NCBI GenBank assembly: GCA_049647585.1
Contig: JBARXY010000039.1
Coordinates: 52,484 to 116,483 of the forward strand
Direction: 5' to 3'
Length of the DNA: 64,000 bases
From: JAGQSZ01 sp049647585
GTDB lineage: Bacteria; Actinomycetota; Acidimicrobiia; Acidimicrobiales; Microtrichaceae
Shown: one piece after another, positions 25,791 to 35,394 of the stretch
Numbering within the stretch: position 1 is the stretch's first letter
Layout: the number at the start of each line of letters is the position of its first letter
The notes under the pieces: generated by a model
What the model was told of the DNA's origin: nothing
The model's input: only the letters and a program-made list of their open reading frames with translations
Database searches by the model: none
Program-made: the position numbers and the translations under genes

Positions 25791-27394
25791 CAGTCCTCCA
25801 CCGCCCCGTGGGCGGCAGCGTCTGCCGGCCCCTTGAACTCGATCTTCTTGACGTTGTAGTCGGGAGCGTGTTCCTCGACGTGTTCGAGCAACTTATCGAC
25901 GGTGGGCTCCATACGTTCGAGCATCGGTGTCGGATAGAGACCGACGAAGAAGATTGTGAACAGCAGCGGAGCGAGAATTAGACCTTCACTCCACCTCATC
26001 TCACGGAAGTTTGAATTCGCTGCGTCAACCGGACCGTGGAACACCCTCTGATAGGCCCACAGCAGGTACAGGGCAGCGAGAATCACGCCGATGGCAGCAA
26101 CCACGCCCCACCAGCGAGCGGTACTGAACGCGCCGATCAACGCCAGGAATTCCCCGGGGAACCCGTTGAGGCCCGGCAGTCCGATGCTCGAGAACATCAC
26201 CAGGGTGAACACACCGGCGAAGACGGGCGCGACCTTTTGGATGCCACCCAGCTCGGCGATCACACGGGTGTGTCGTCTTTCGTAGATCCACCCGACCAGG
26301 ATGAACAGGGCACCGGTTGAGATCCCGTGGTTGAACATGACCAGGACCCCACCCTCGATGCCCTGTACCGACAACGAGAAGATTCCGAGCACGACAAAAC
26401 CCAGGTGGGCGATGGAGCTGTAGGCGATGACGCGCTTCAGGTCCTTCTGCATGGTGGCGCAGATGGCTCCGTAGAGAATTCCGATGACCCCCAGGGTCAT
26501 CATCACCGGTGCAGCCCAGTGGGAGGCCTCGGGAAACAGCTGGATGCCGAAGCGGACGAACCCGTAGGTACCGAACTTCAACAGGATCGCCGCCAGGATC
26601 ACTGAGCCTGCCGTGGGTGCCTCGGTGTGGGCATCGGGCAGCCAGGTGTGGAACGGGAACAGCGGGACCTTGATAGCGAACGCGATCGCGAAGGCACAGA
26701 AGATCCAGCGACCTGCACCGGTTGAGAGGGACTGGTTGGCAGTGATCTCCACCAGGTCGAACGTGATAGGCCCGCCGACCGCCCGGGCGTTGAGCACCGC
26801 CAGCGAAACCAGTCCGACGAGCATGAACGCCGAGCCGAGCATCGTGAAAAGGAAGAACTTGTTGGCCGCATACACACGGCGACCATGTCCCCACATGCCG
26901 ATCAGGAAGTACATCGGCACCAGCACGAGTTCGAAGAAGACGAAGAAGAGGAGCAGGTCGAGCGAGCAGAACACTCCCATCGACGCCGACATCAGCAGCA
27001 TCAGCCAGCCGTAGTAGGCCTTCTGATTGTCCTCGATCTTGGCGCAGAGAACCGCGACCGGGAAGATGATTGCGTTGAGCACCATGAGGAACAGCGAGAT
27101 TCCGTCGATACCCAGATGGAACGAAACACCGATGTCGCTGATCCAGGTCTGTCTGACGACGAACTGGTAGCCGGCCTCACCTGTACGGAACGTCACGAGC
27201 ACGTACGCCATCAGCGCCGAGCTCACCAGGCTGGTCATCAGGGCGATCTGCTTGAACAGGTCGTTACGCCTGGCCGGTGTGACGAGTATCAGAGCCCCGC
27301 CGATCAGCGGGACCAGAATGATCGCCGGCAGGAGCGGGAAGTTCAGGTCGCCCGACCGGGCGGCGGCTTGGGATGAGAGGAGGGTACCGATCAC
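25790..27394 (-). CDS. nuoM: Complex I subunit M (14-subunit operon)
   Basis: A 534-residue antiporter-like subunit. Seen: LLLFFVFFELVLVPMYFLIGMWG, KVPLFPFHTWLPDAHTEAPTAGS, LKRVIAYSSIAHLGFVVLG. A polar C-terminal tail of about 40 residues (VEEHAPDYNVKKIEFKGPADAA in outline) extends beyond the last membrane segment. Overlaps nuoL by four bases and nuoN by one base, so translation is coupled along the operon. Confidence 0.94.
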   Translation of the reverse strand: MIGTLLSSQAAARSGDLNFPLLPAIILVPLIGGALILVTPARRNDLFKQIALMTSLVSSALMAYVLVTFRTGEAGYQFVVRQTWISDIGVSFHLGIDGISLFLMVLNAIIFPVAVLCAKIEDNQKAYYGWLMLLMSASMGVFCSLDLLLFFVFFELVLVPMYFLIGMWGHGRRVYAANKFFLFTMLGSAFMLVGLVSLAVLNARAVGGPITFDLVEITANQSLSTGAGRWIFCAFAIAFAIKVPLFPFHTWLPDAHTEAPTAGSVILAAILLKFGTYGFVRFGIQLFPEASHWAAPVMMTLGVIGILYGAICATMQKDLKRVIAYSSIAHLGFVVLGIFSLSVQGIEGGVLVMFNHGISTGALFILVGWIYERRHTRVIAELGGIQKVAPVFAGVFTLVMFSSIGLPGLNGFPGEFLALIGAFSTARWWGVVAAIGVILAALYLLWAYQRVFHGPVDAANSNFREMRWSEGLILAPLLFTIFFVGLYPTPMLERMEPTVDKLLEHVEEHAPDYNVKKIEFKGPADAAAHGAVED

Positions 27395-29361
27395 AGGTTC
27401 ATCCTCGTGACGATGAATATCAACATGAGTACTGCTCCGGCCCCGATGCCCAGGGCGTAGTTCCGTACAAGACCGCTCTGAAGTGGCCGGATGAGTCGGG
27501 CGAGTCCGACAGTTCCCGATCCGACACCGTCGACAATTCCGTTGACGACCGCCCCGTCGAAGTCGGCGACACCCTGGTAGATCACCGTTCCGGGACCGTC
27601 GGCGAAGCGTGAGTAGGTCTCGTCAATGTAAAGACCACGGGCCATCGCGGCGAGTTCGATCTTCTCCGCCGCGACCTTGCGCTTGCTGTAAACCAGATAT
27701 CCGAGGTAGAGCCCGATGAACGAGAAGACGATTGCCGCCGACGCGAGTCCGAACAGGACGGACGCGGCTGGCAGGTGGTGCTCATCGACGATTACCGGTT
27801 CGAGCCAGTTGCCCAAGTATTCAAGGTTGTGAGCGAACGGCAGGTTCAATAGACCAGCGATAACCGCCGCCACCGCGAGCACGACTAGCGGCACCGTCAT
27901 CGTCGCCGGCGATTCACCCGGCTCGTGCGAAGGGGTCAACCCGTGGTGTCCGTCATCAGCGGCATGGGCGTCAGCCGCATGAGCGGCGGCGTCATGCTCT
28001 TCGCCTGATCCCACCTCCGCCTCTTCGACACGCCACTTCTCGTCGCCGAAGAAAGTCATGATGACCTGGCGAGTCATGTAGAAGGCCGTCATCAGAGCGA
28101 CGACCAGACCGATGGCCCACAGGGCCGGACCCGCGGGCCCGGCGTTGAACGCACCGGCGAGGATCTCGTCCTTCGACCAGAACCCCGAGAACGGTGGCAC
28201 GCCCGCGATCGCCAGCCAGCCGACGATGAATGTCCCGGCGGTAATGGGCATGTACTTGCGGAGATTGCCGTAGCGACGCATGTCCTGTTCATGGGCCATC
28301 TGGGTGATGACAGAACCGGAGCCCAGGAAGAGCAGCGCCTTGAAGAAGGCGTGGGTCACCATGTGGAACACCGCGGCGACGTAGTTCTGGGTACCTACAG
28401 CCAGGAACATGTAGCCCAGCTGAGAGACCGTTGAATACGCAAGGACCTTCTTGATGTCGGTCTGGGCTATCGCAATGCTCGCCGCCACGAGGGCCGTGAG
28501 GACACCAACCCAGGCGATCACGTCGTTGGCCCAACCGGCCTGGGCGAGGATCGGGTTGAGACGGGTGAGCAGGTAGACCCCGGCGGTGACCATCGTCGCC
28601 GCGTGCATCAGTGCCGAGACCGGAGTCGGACCGGCCATTGCGTCGGGAAGCCATACGTACAGCGGCAGCTGTGCCGACTTGCCGGCAGCACCCAGAAGGA
28701 ACAGGAGTGCAATGACGGTCGCGGTCGTACCGGCCATCACCGGCGCATAGGCCTTGATGTCGACATAGTTGATCGAGCCGACAGTGAACCAGACCCAGAA
28801 CGTACCGACCATGAAACCGAAGTCGCCGATGCGGTTGACGACGAAGGCCTTCTTCGCTGCGGTCGAGTTGGCCATGTCGGTGTGCCAGAACGAGATGAGG
28901 AGGTAGGAACAGAGCCCGACTCCCTCCCAGCCGAGGAAGGTGAGGAGCAGATTGTTGCCGAGCACCAGGAGCAGCATCGAGGCGATGAACAGGTTCAGGT
29001 AGAGGAAGAACTTGGAGTAGTTCTCGTCGCCCTTCATGTAGCCGATCGAGTACACGTGGATCAGCGCGCCAATTCCGGTGATGAACAGGCACATCAGGAT
29101 GCTGAGCGGGTCGACCATGAACCCGAAGCTCACATCGAACGTGCCTGAAGGCATCCATGTGAACAGTTCCTGGGTGAACACCCGCTGCTCCGAAGGAAGT
29201 GCGAGCAGGTCGAAGAAGACCTTGAGGGTGACGCCGAAGCTGCCCGCGACGAGGAGACTCGCGAACCAGCCCGCCTTCGGATCGCCGAACTTGCGTCCCA
29301 GGAGGACCAGCATGACGAACCCGTACAGGGGAAGTGCAGGGATGAGCCAGATCAGATCCAT
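27391..29361 (-). CDS. nuoL: Complex I subunit L (14-subunit operon), His-rich loop
   Basis: A 656-residue antiporter-like subunit. Core motifs: GNNLLLTFLGWEGVGLCSYLL, YVWLPDAMAGPTPVSALMHAATMV, IKKVLAYSTVSQLGYMFLA, THAFFKALLFLGSGS, GFWSKDEILAGAF. Between two late membrane segments (residues about 445-485) lies a loop rich in His, Ala and Asp (HDAAAHAADAHAADDGHHG), absent from the paralogue. The nuoK stop lies four bases upstream of its start. Confidence 0.94.
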   Translation of the reverse strand: MDLIWLIPALPLYGFVMLVLLGRKFGDPKAGWFASLLVAGSFGVTLKVFFDLLALPSEQRVFTQELFTWMPSGTFDVSFGFMVDPLSILMCLFITGIGALIHVYSIGYMKGDENYSKFFLYLNLFIASMLLLVLGNNLLLTFLGWEGVGLCSYLLISFWHTDMANSTAAKKAFVVNRIGDFGFMVGTFWVWFTVGSINYVDIKAYAPVMAGTTATVIALLFLLGAAGKSAQLPLYVWLPDAMAGPTPVSALMHAATMVTAGVYLLTRLNPILAQAGWANDVIAWVGVLTALVAASIAIAQTDIKKVLAYSTVSQLGYMFLAVGTQNYVAAVFHMVTHAFFKALLFLGSGSVITQMAHEQDMRRYGNLRKYMPITAGTFIVGWLAIAGVPPFSGFWSKDEILAGAFNAGPAGPALWAIGLVVALMTAFYMTRQVIMTFFGDEKWRVEEAEVGSGEEHDAAAHAADAHAADDGHHGLTPSHEPGESPATMTVPLVVLAVAAVIAGLLNLPFAHNLEYLGNWLEPVIVDEHHLPAASVLFGLASAAIVFSFIGLYLGYLVYSKRKVAAEKIELAAMARGLYIDETYSRFADGPGTVIYQGVADFDGAVVNGIVDGVGSGTVGLARLIRPLQSGLVRNYALGIGAGAVLMLIFIVTRMNL

Positions 29362-29365
29362 TTGC

Positions 29366-29674
29366 TCAACCCCTCATCAATGAAACATCGTCGGCGTCCA
29401 CAGCGTCGTGGCGGCGAATAATGGCAACGATGATTCCCAATCCCACCACCACCTCGGCGGCTGCGACCACAAGGACGAAGAACACCGCTGCTTGACCACC
29501 CAAGTCGTCGAGTGCCTTTGAGAAGGCCACGAATGTGAGTGTCGTCGCGTTGAGCATCAGCTCAACGCACATGAACATCACCAGCGGGTTGCGACGGATC
29601 AGCAGACCTACTGCCCCGATGGTGAAGATCAGCGAGGCAAGGACCAGATACCAGGTCTCGGTCAGTTCGAGCAT
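29366..29674 (-). CDS. nuoK: Complex I subunit K (14-subunit operon)
   Basis: A 102-residue subunit with three membrane segments and the conserved glutamates in MFMCVELMLNATTLTFVAFSKA and VVAAAEVVVGLGIIVAIIRR. The ATG overlaps the nuoJ stop by one base. Length and layout are normal for NuoK. Confidence 0.94.
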   Translation of the reverse strand: MLELTETWYLVLASLIFTIGAVGLLIRRNPLVMFMCVELMLNATTLTFVAFSKALDDLGGQAAVFFVLVVAAAEVVVGLGIIVAIIRRHDAVDADDVSLMRG

Positions 29675-30354
29675 CAGCGACCTGCCTCCTCTGCGCTCAG
29701 TTCCGCTGCAGTGCGGTCCAGACCAGCCACCTCTTCGGCATAGACCTCGGCGCTGATCCCGACCTCAGTGGGTTCCTCGACCACAGGTTCGACCACCGCT
29801 GGACCGTCGGGGAACTCCTCGAGGTCGATCGGCTCGCCACCACGTCGGGCCAGGACTACCGCCCCTACAACCGCAATGGTCAGCAGAACCGAGGTGATTT
29901 CCAGAGCGAAGACGTAATCGGTGAAGAGGAGCTTGGCCAGCGAGTTGATATCGGGAGTAGCGGCGTCTGGAGCTGCCAGAGTGGATGACCTGCCGGTGGC
30001 CTGGGATCCGACCGAGAGCAGTGCCGTAATACTCAGACCCAGGATCGCGACTCCGACGGCCAGGGCGGCAGGGCGTTGCCCGACTATCGCGTCACGTTGG
30101 AATCGATCGAGTTTGTCCACCCCCAACAACATGATCACGAAGAGGAACAGCACGACGATTGCGCCCGCGTAGACGATCACCTGGACCGCCGCCAGGAAGT
30201 ACGCACCCAGCGACATGAAGAGCACAGCTACACCGAAGAGCGTGGCGATGAGACTCAGGGCGTTGTGCACGGTGTTGCGCAACAAGACCACGCCCAGCGC
30301 ACCTCCCAGGCAGATCGCTGCGCTCACCAGGAAGGTGAACATCTCGACCTTCAT
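29674..30354 (-). CDS. nuoJ: Complex I subunit J (14-subunit operon)
   Basis: A 226-residue membrane subunit. Seen: NTVHNALSLIATLFGVAVLFMSLGAYFLAAVQVIVYAGAIVVLFLFVIMLLGV in outline, which is the conserved NuoJ core. After the last helix an acidic cytoplasmic tail of about 50 residues (FPDGPAVVEPVVEEPTEVG...) runs to the end, one more example of the acidic tails on this operon's subunits. ATG overlaps the nuoI stop by four bases. Confidence 0.93.
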   Translation of the reverse strand: MKVEMFTFLVSAAICLGGALGVVLLRNTVHNALSLIATLFGVAVLFMSLGAYFLAAVQVIVYAGAIVVLFLFVIMLLGVDKLDRFQRDAIVGQRPAALAVGVAILGLSITALLSVGSQATGRSSTLAAPDAATPDINSLAKLLFTDYVFALEITSVLLTIAVVGAVVLARRGGEPIDLEEFPDGPAVVEPVVEEPTEVGISAEVYAEEVAGLDRTAAELSAEEAGR

Positions 30355-31610
30355 TTAAAGAACCGCCTCTTCTTCTTGTCCTTGTCCTTGACCGTTGGTT
30401 CTTCGTCGGGGGCATCGAAGTATCCCATCCGAAGATGCGGTTCCTCGTCCTCGTCGAAAGCCGCTCCGGAATCAGGGTCCACGTCGGATCCGTCAGCAGG
30501 TTCTTCAACAACAGCTTCGTCCAGGTCGGTTGAGGTCTCGACCTCGTCCGACACTTCCTCCACGGCGGGCTCGGGTGGCTTCGAACCTCGGTACGACTCG
30601 GCACCCTCGGGCGCATCGAAGTAGCCCGTTCTGTCGGTCGGCTCACCGGAGCGTTGGCCTTCGAGATCGTCGATCTCTGGCTCGATGTCGAAGGGGTTAA
30701 CCAGTTCGGCTTCCTCGTCCTCGACGTCGGAGAGGTCCTCATCGAGGGAGTCGACCCCCGCTGAGCCACGGCGCTTGCGTCCGCCCGATCCAGGGGGTGC
30801 ATCGAACTCACCGGCGCGTCTGCCGCCTCCGACCTCTGAGTCGGAATCGGTCTCTTCGGTGACTATGGAGTCCAACGATCCTGCGTCGAAGACACCTGAG
30901 GTGTGTGCCAGGTCCTCGGTCTCTGGCTCCTCTACGGGTTCGACATAGTCAAGTGCGTGTTCGTGGATAGGCGAACCCGCCGGGACGGCGCCGACTTCTT
31001 CGAGGACACTTGCCCGTTCTGGTGGCCGAACTCCGTAGCCCAGCTCGCCGGCCCAGGCGATGATGCCCTTGAAGTCGGCGTCGCCACCGGGTGAGGTCGC
31101 CCGCATCCAGCCCGAAGTGTCCTGGGCCGGGTCAAAGCCGCCGTCCCAGTTCTCCCATGAAAGCTTCTGTGGCTTGCCGTCGTCTCCGACGAGCAGTTCG
31201 TTCTTGGTGTAGATGGCGTCAGAACGGTTGGTGAAGGAGAACTCGAACAGCTTCGTCTCGGTGATCGCTTCGGTCGGGCACGCTTCGACGCACAGGTCAC
31301 AGTGGATGCACCGGAGATAGTTGATCTCGTATACGTAACCGAAGCGTTCACCAGGCGACGTCGGGTCCTCGGGGTCGTTGTCCGCGCCGCGCACATAGAT
31401 GCACTTGGCAGGACACACACCGGCGCAGAGTTCGCATCCGATGCACTTCTCGAGGCCGTCCTCATATCGATTCAGGACGTGTCGGCCATGGAAGCGCTCC
31501 GGTTTGGGGCGTACCTCTTCGGGATATTCAACCGTGACACGGGCGCCCGTGGCGGTCTTGACCCCCGCCCACTTCTTGATGACGACTCCGAAACCATCGA
31601 GGTAGCCCAT
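30351..31610 (-). CDS. nuoI: Complex I subunit I with a 250-residue acidic tail carrying FDAP repeats
   Basis: Residues 1-165 are a normal NuoI with clusters in CIGCELCAGVCPAKC (56-70) and CIHCDLCVEACP (101-112). The remaining 250 residues are an acidic, low-complexity tail unlike the family, which normally ends near 160-180. Within it the motif xFDA(P) recurs: VFDAG (240-244), GEFDAPP (267-273), GYFDAPE (329-335), GYFDAPD (396-402). It ends with a basic cluster KDKDKKKRRFFK. Codon use and GC look like the neighbours. The tail probably faces the cytoplasm; its job is unknown. Overlaps nuoJ by four bases and nuoH by one. Confidence 0.93.
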   Translation of the reverse strand: MGYLDGFGVVIKKWAGVKTATGARVTVEYPEEVRPKPERFHGRHVLNRYEDGLEKCIGCELCAGVCPAKCIYVRGADNDPEDPTSPGERFGYVYEINYLRCIHCDLCVEACPTEAITETKLFEFSFTNRSDAIYTKNELLVGDDGKPQKLSWENWDGGFDPAQDTSGWMRATSPGGDADFKGIIAWAGELGYGVRPPERASVLEEVGAVPAGSPIHEHALDYVEPVEEPETEDLAHTSGVFDAGSLDSIVTEETDSDSEVGGGRRAGEFDAPPGSGGRKRRGSAGVDSLDEDLSDVEDEEAELVNPFDIEPEIDDLEGQRSGEPTDRTGYFDAPEGAESYRGSKPPEPAVEEVSDEVETSTDLDEAVVEEPADGSDVDPDSGAAFDEDEEPHLRMGYFDAPDEEPTVKDKDKKKRRFFK

Positions 31611-32899
31611 CAGCTCCTACCTCCAACTCGTGGCGATGCCGTCCGCTTGAGTGCCGAACGCTTCGCTTCAGACGATCGAATTGCAAGTGCCAGCAGGGCC
31701 CCGCCGAGCATGAATCCGGCGACACCTCCGAGGATGGTCGCAAGGATGTTCCAGTCTTGGTCCACCGCTACCCGTACCCCCGCGAGCACGAGGAACCAAC
31801 CCAGTGCAACCGGGATCAGCACCTTCCAACCCAGGTTCATGACCTGGTCGTAACGGAAGCGAGGCAGCGTTGCTCTGAAGGCCACGAACATGCAGAGGAA
31901 GACCAGCAGTTTGAGGAAGAACCAGATGAACGGAAGGACATACACGCCGACCCAGCCGGTTAGACCGAACGTCGGTCCGGATGGACCACCGAAGAACAGC
32001 GTGACGATGATTGCCGACATCGTCACCGTGTTGAGGAACTCAGCCAGGTAGAACATCGCGAACCGGAAGGAGGAGTATTCGGTGTGGAACCCGCCGACGA
32101 GTTCCTGCTCCGCTTCGACCAGATCGAATGGAGGACGGTTGAGCTCGGCGGTTGCGGCGATCGTGAAGATGACGAACGGAACGAGACCCGTCATCCAGAC
32201 GTTCCACTCCCATCCCGATTGGGCACTGACGATGCCGTTGGTCGACAACGTGCCGGCGATCAGCAATACCGACGCGAGCGCCAGACCGAGTGCGGCTTCG
32301 TACGAGATCATCTGTGCGGTGGCGCGTACCGAGCCGAGCAGTGGGTACTTGGAACCGGACGACCAGCCGGCCAGCATGATCCCGTAAACCGCGATCGACG
32401 ACATCACCAGGAACAGCAGGATTCCGATCTGGGGATCCGCGACCTGCATCAAGGTCTTGTGGCCGAGGATCTCGACCTGGCCACCGAGGCCATCGTTGAA
32501 GCTCCCTGCAATCGGCACGATCGCGAAGGTCAGGAACGCAGGTACCAGCGAGAGGAACGGTGCCAGACGGAACACGAAACGGTCGGCCTTGTCGGGAATC
32601 AGGTCTTCCTTGAAGATCAGCTTCATTCCGTCCGCAACCGTCTGCAGCAGACCCCAGGGGCCGGCGCGGTTGGGGCCGAGACGGTTCTGCATGTCAGAGA
32701 TGACTTTGCGCTCGAACCAGACCATGAGGATCACGCCGATCAGAAGACCGACGAAAGCCACCACGACTTTCAACAGCACGACCAGAAGGACCGTCGGGTC
32801 GACCTTGCCGCCGAGCAACGGGTCACCGAGCGGCGCCGCTGCGAAGGTGTGGATGGATGATGGCAGCGAGGCAAAGGTCGATGAAAGGAGAACTGACAT
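31610..32899 (-). CDS. nuoH: Complex I subunit H (14-subunit operon)
   Basis: A 429-residue quinone-chamber subunit. It keeps the standard motifs MVWFERKVISDMQNRLGPNRAGPWG, GWSSGSKYPLLGSVRATAQMISYE, and NRPPFDLVEAEQELVGGFHTEYSSFRF. A C-terminal extension of about 40 residues follows an extra hydrophobic stretch (ILGGVAGFMLGGALLALAI). Its ATG overlaps the nuoG stop by one base. Confidence 0.94.
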   Translation of the reverse strand: MSVLLSSTFASLPSSIHTFAAAPLGDPLLGGKVDPTVLLVVLLKVVVAFVGLLIGVILMVWFERKVISDMQNRLGPNRAGPWGLLQTVADGMKLIFKEDLIPDKADRFVFRLAPFLSLVPAFLTFAIVPIAGSFNDGLGGQVEILGHKTLMQVADPQIGILLFLVMSSIAVYGIMLAGWSSGSKYPLLGSVRATAQMISYEAALGLALASVLLIAGTLSTNGIVSAQSGWEWNVWMTGLVPFVIFTIAATAELNRPPFDLVEAEQELVGGFHTEYSSFRFAMFYLAEFLNTVTMSAIIVTLFFGGPSGPTFGLTGWVGVYVLPFIWFFLKLLVFLCMFVAFRATLPRFRYDQVMNLGWKVLIPVALGWFLVLAGVRVAVDQDWNILATILGGVAGFMLGGALLALAIRSSEAKRSALKRTASPRVGGRS

Positions 32900-35394
32900 C
32901 AGCGCACCTCCACCCGGATGTCACAGACTGCGTCGTCCACCGAGATCAGCGCACCCGGTTCGCCACCGGCAAGGTTGTGGGTCAGATGGGCGGTGCCCCG
33001 AGGGACGGCCCGGTCGACCATAGCCCTTACCGACAACGAGCCGTTGGGCGATGTGACCGTGACCCGGCTCCCGTCGGAAATTCCAAGAGGAGCTGCATCG
33101 GCTGGCGACAGGCGTAGGCCCTGTTCGGCCGCGAGGCCCGCGGACGACGAACATTGCGAAATCGAGGTACCAGCGTCGTAGAGCTTCCGGCTCACCACGA
33201 GGCGCAGCGAGTAGGCGTTCTGGGATGACACATGCGGGGCCGAGCGTGTTTCGAGCGGAAGGGCCGTCATGTTGAGAAGCTGTCCATCGGCATTGCCAGG
33301 ATCCCGCAGCTTCGAGATGCTGAGTCCCCGGTGCACCGGCGAGTGGGCGACCAGTTCTGCCCAGAGTTCGGTCTCGTCGTCGAGGACACCCAGGTCCCCG
33401 TCAAGGCGATGCGCGAGTTCCGCCGCGATCATCCAGTCGGTTCGAGCGGTTCCCGGCGCGGTGACCTTCTGGTTGAGCACCGACACGCGACCTTCGAGAT
33501 TTGTCGTCGTCCCGGAGCTTTCGGTCACGCCTGCGACGGGCAGCACGATGTGAGCCTGAGACGTCGACGCCGTCGGGAAACGGTCGAGCGAGATGATCGT
33601 TCCTGCACCGGCAAGTGCCCGGCGGGCAAGTGAACGGTCGGGGAAATCTGCCAAGGGATCAGCCCCCAGCAACACGAGGACATCGATCTTGCCGTCGGCG
33701 GCGGCGCGGAGAATCCCCGCTGCATCCAACCCGGGTGCTGTGGGGACCGAGCCCCAGACCTTGGCCCAGTCAGCCGTTCCATCGTCCAGGCGCACACGCC
33801 CGGGCAGGTGGCCGGGGGTCAGCCCTGCCTCGAGGGCTCCTCGCACGTTCGAGCGACGTAGAGCCACCAAGAATTTGGCGCCGGGAACGGCGTCTCGTAT
33901 GGCGGTCGCTGCGGCCGCAACCATTTCTGGATCCTCGGCCAGGTTGGCCCGTCCGATGACAACGGTCAGATCATCACCCGCCGCGGCGATCAGGCTTGCG
34001 GCGAGCTTCGCGGCATCGCCATCTACCGGACCGGAACCGAGGTCGGCTACGTCGCCGGTGAGCAGAGCAGCGACGACACGGTCCAGCTCACCCGGGCGGT
34101 ACTGGATCGATGCTGCGGCGTGGCGCGACAGCCCTGTTCGGGTTGGCGCCAACTCGATGATCTTGGCGTGGTCCTCGTCAACCGCATGCTTCAGGCGGAT
34201 GTAGAGGACGGGAAGCTCTTCCTTGGGGTCGGGCCCCAGGTAGAGCACCGTTCCGCCGGGGCGACACACTTCGTCGATCGTCGCCGGGGGAAGTCCGAAC
34301 ACCAACGCGGGGTCCAGACCGTCACCCATCTGGGCGTCGACGTTGTCGGTCCCGATGATCCCCTTGGCCAACTTGGCCCAGGCGTAGGCGGATTCATTGG
34401 TGAGTCTCGCCCCACCCAGGACGCCGATCGAGCTTGGCGAGGCAGCACGAATTGCGTCCGCTGCAGCGCCGAGCGCATCAGCCCAACGGGCGGGGAACAA
34501 GCCGGACTCGTTCCGGAGGAAAGGCTCGCGCAGGCGCTCCTCCGAATTCAGCGCCTCGAACCCGAAACGCCCCTTGTCGCAGAGCCACGACCAGTTGACC
34601 GGATCAGAATCGATTCCGTTGATGCGCAGGACGTGATTGCGGCTCGATTCAACCGACACCCGACAGCCGACGGCACAGTCGGTACAGGTCGACTCGACCT
34701 CGGCAAGGTCCCAAGGGCGGGCCTTGAACCTGTATGGCTTTGCGGTGAGCGCTCCCACCGGGCAGATCTGCACCGTGTTGCCCGAGAAGTAGGACGAGAA
34801 CGGCTCATCCGGGAAGGTGTTGATCTGGGTATTAGACCCGCGGTCGATGAAGTGGATCAGCGGATCTCCGGCGACTTCCTTTGCGAACCGGGTGCAGCGG
34901 TCACAGAGGATGCAGCGCTCACGGTCCAACATGACCGTCTCGGAGATCGGAATGGGCTTCTCGTAGTGACGCTTCTCCTCGACCCATCGCGACTCACCGG
35001 GGCCGTAGGCCAGCGTCTGGTCCTGCAAGGGGCACTCGCCACCCTTGTCGCAGACCGGACAATCGAGAGGATGGTTGGCGAGCAGATACTCAAGTACGCC
35101 GTCCTGGACCTTCTGGACCAGATCGCTCTTGGTATCGACGACCATCTCGGGTGAGACCTGGATCATGCAACTCGGTTGCAGCGCCGGCCCACGTCCCGAG
35201 TCGACCTCGACTAGGCACATGCGGCACATGCCCACCGGATTCATCCGCGAGTGGTAACAGAACCTGGGAATGTAGGTTCCGTTGCGTTCGCAAGCTTCAA
35301 TCAGCAGTTCACCGTTCTGGACAGTGATGGCACTGCCGTCGACGGTGATGTTCACCGGGTCGGTGACCTTTGTCGGAAGCGGCTTTTCAGACAT
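32899..35394 (-). CDS. nuoG: Complex I subunit G (NADH module)
   Basis: An 831-residue iron-sulfur subunit of the NADH module. N-terminal [2Fe-2S] motif in CYHSRMNPVGMCRMC; the His-Cys cluster in HPLDCPVCDKGGECPLQ; CILCDRCTRF for [4Fe-4S]; and CTDCAVGC with a distal Cys in WLCDKGRFGF for an extra cluster. The C-terminal half is the molybdopterin-oxidoreductase-like domain, ending in a MopB-type barrel (LRLSPADAAPLGISDGSRV). Overlaps nuoF by eight bases. Confidence 0.95.
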   Translation of the reverse strand: MSEKPLPTKVTDPVNITVDGSAITVQNGELLIEACERNGTYIPRFCYHSRMNPVGMCRMCLVEVDSGRGPALQPSCMIQVSPEMVVDTKSDLVQKVQDGVLEYLLANHPLDCPVCDKGGECPLQDQTLAYGPGESRWVEEKRHYEKPIPISETVMLDRERCILCDRCTRFAKEVAGDPLIHFIDRGSNTQINTFPDEPFSSYFSGNTVQICPVGALTAKPYRFKARPWDLAEVESTCTDCAVGCRVSVESSRNHVLRINGIDSDPVNWSWLCDKGRFGFEALNSEERLREPFLRNESGLFPARWADALGAAADAIRAASPSSIGVLGGARLTNESAYAWAKLAKGIIGTDNVDAQMGDGLDPALVFGLPPATIDEVCRPGGTVLYLGPDPKEELPVLYIRLKHAVDEDHAKIIELAPTRTGLSRHAAASIQYRPGELDRVVAALLTGDVADLGSGPVDGDAAKLAASLIAAAGDDLTVVIGRANLAEDPEMVAAAATAIRDAVPGAKFLVALRRSNVRGALEAGLTPGHLPGRVRLDDGTADWAKVWGSVPTAPGLDAAGILRAAADGKIDVLVLLGADPLADFPDRSLARRALAGAGTIISLDRFPTASTSQAHIVLPVAGVTESSGTTTNLEGRVSVLNQKVTAPGTARTDWMIAAELAHRLDGDLGVLDDETELWAELVAHSPVHRGLSISKLRDPGNADGQLLNMTALPLETRSAPHVSSQNAYSLRLVVSRKLYDAGTSISQCSSSAGLAAEQGLRLSPADAAPLGISDGSRVTVTSPNGSLSVRAMVDRAVPRGTAHLTHNLAGGEPGALISVDDAVCDIRVEVR

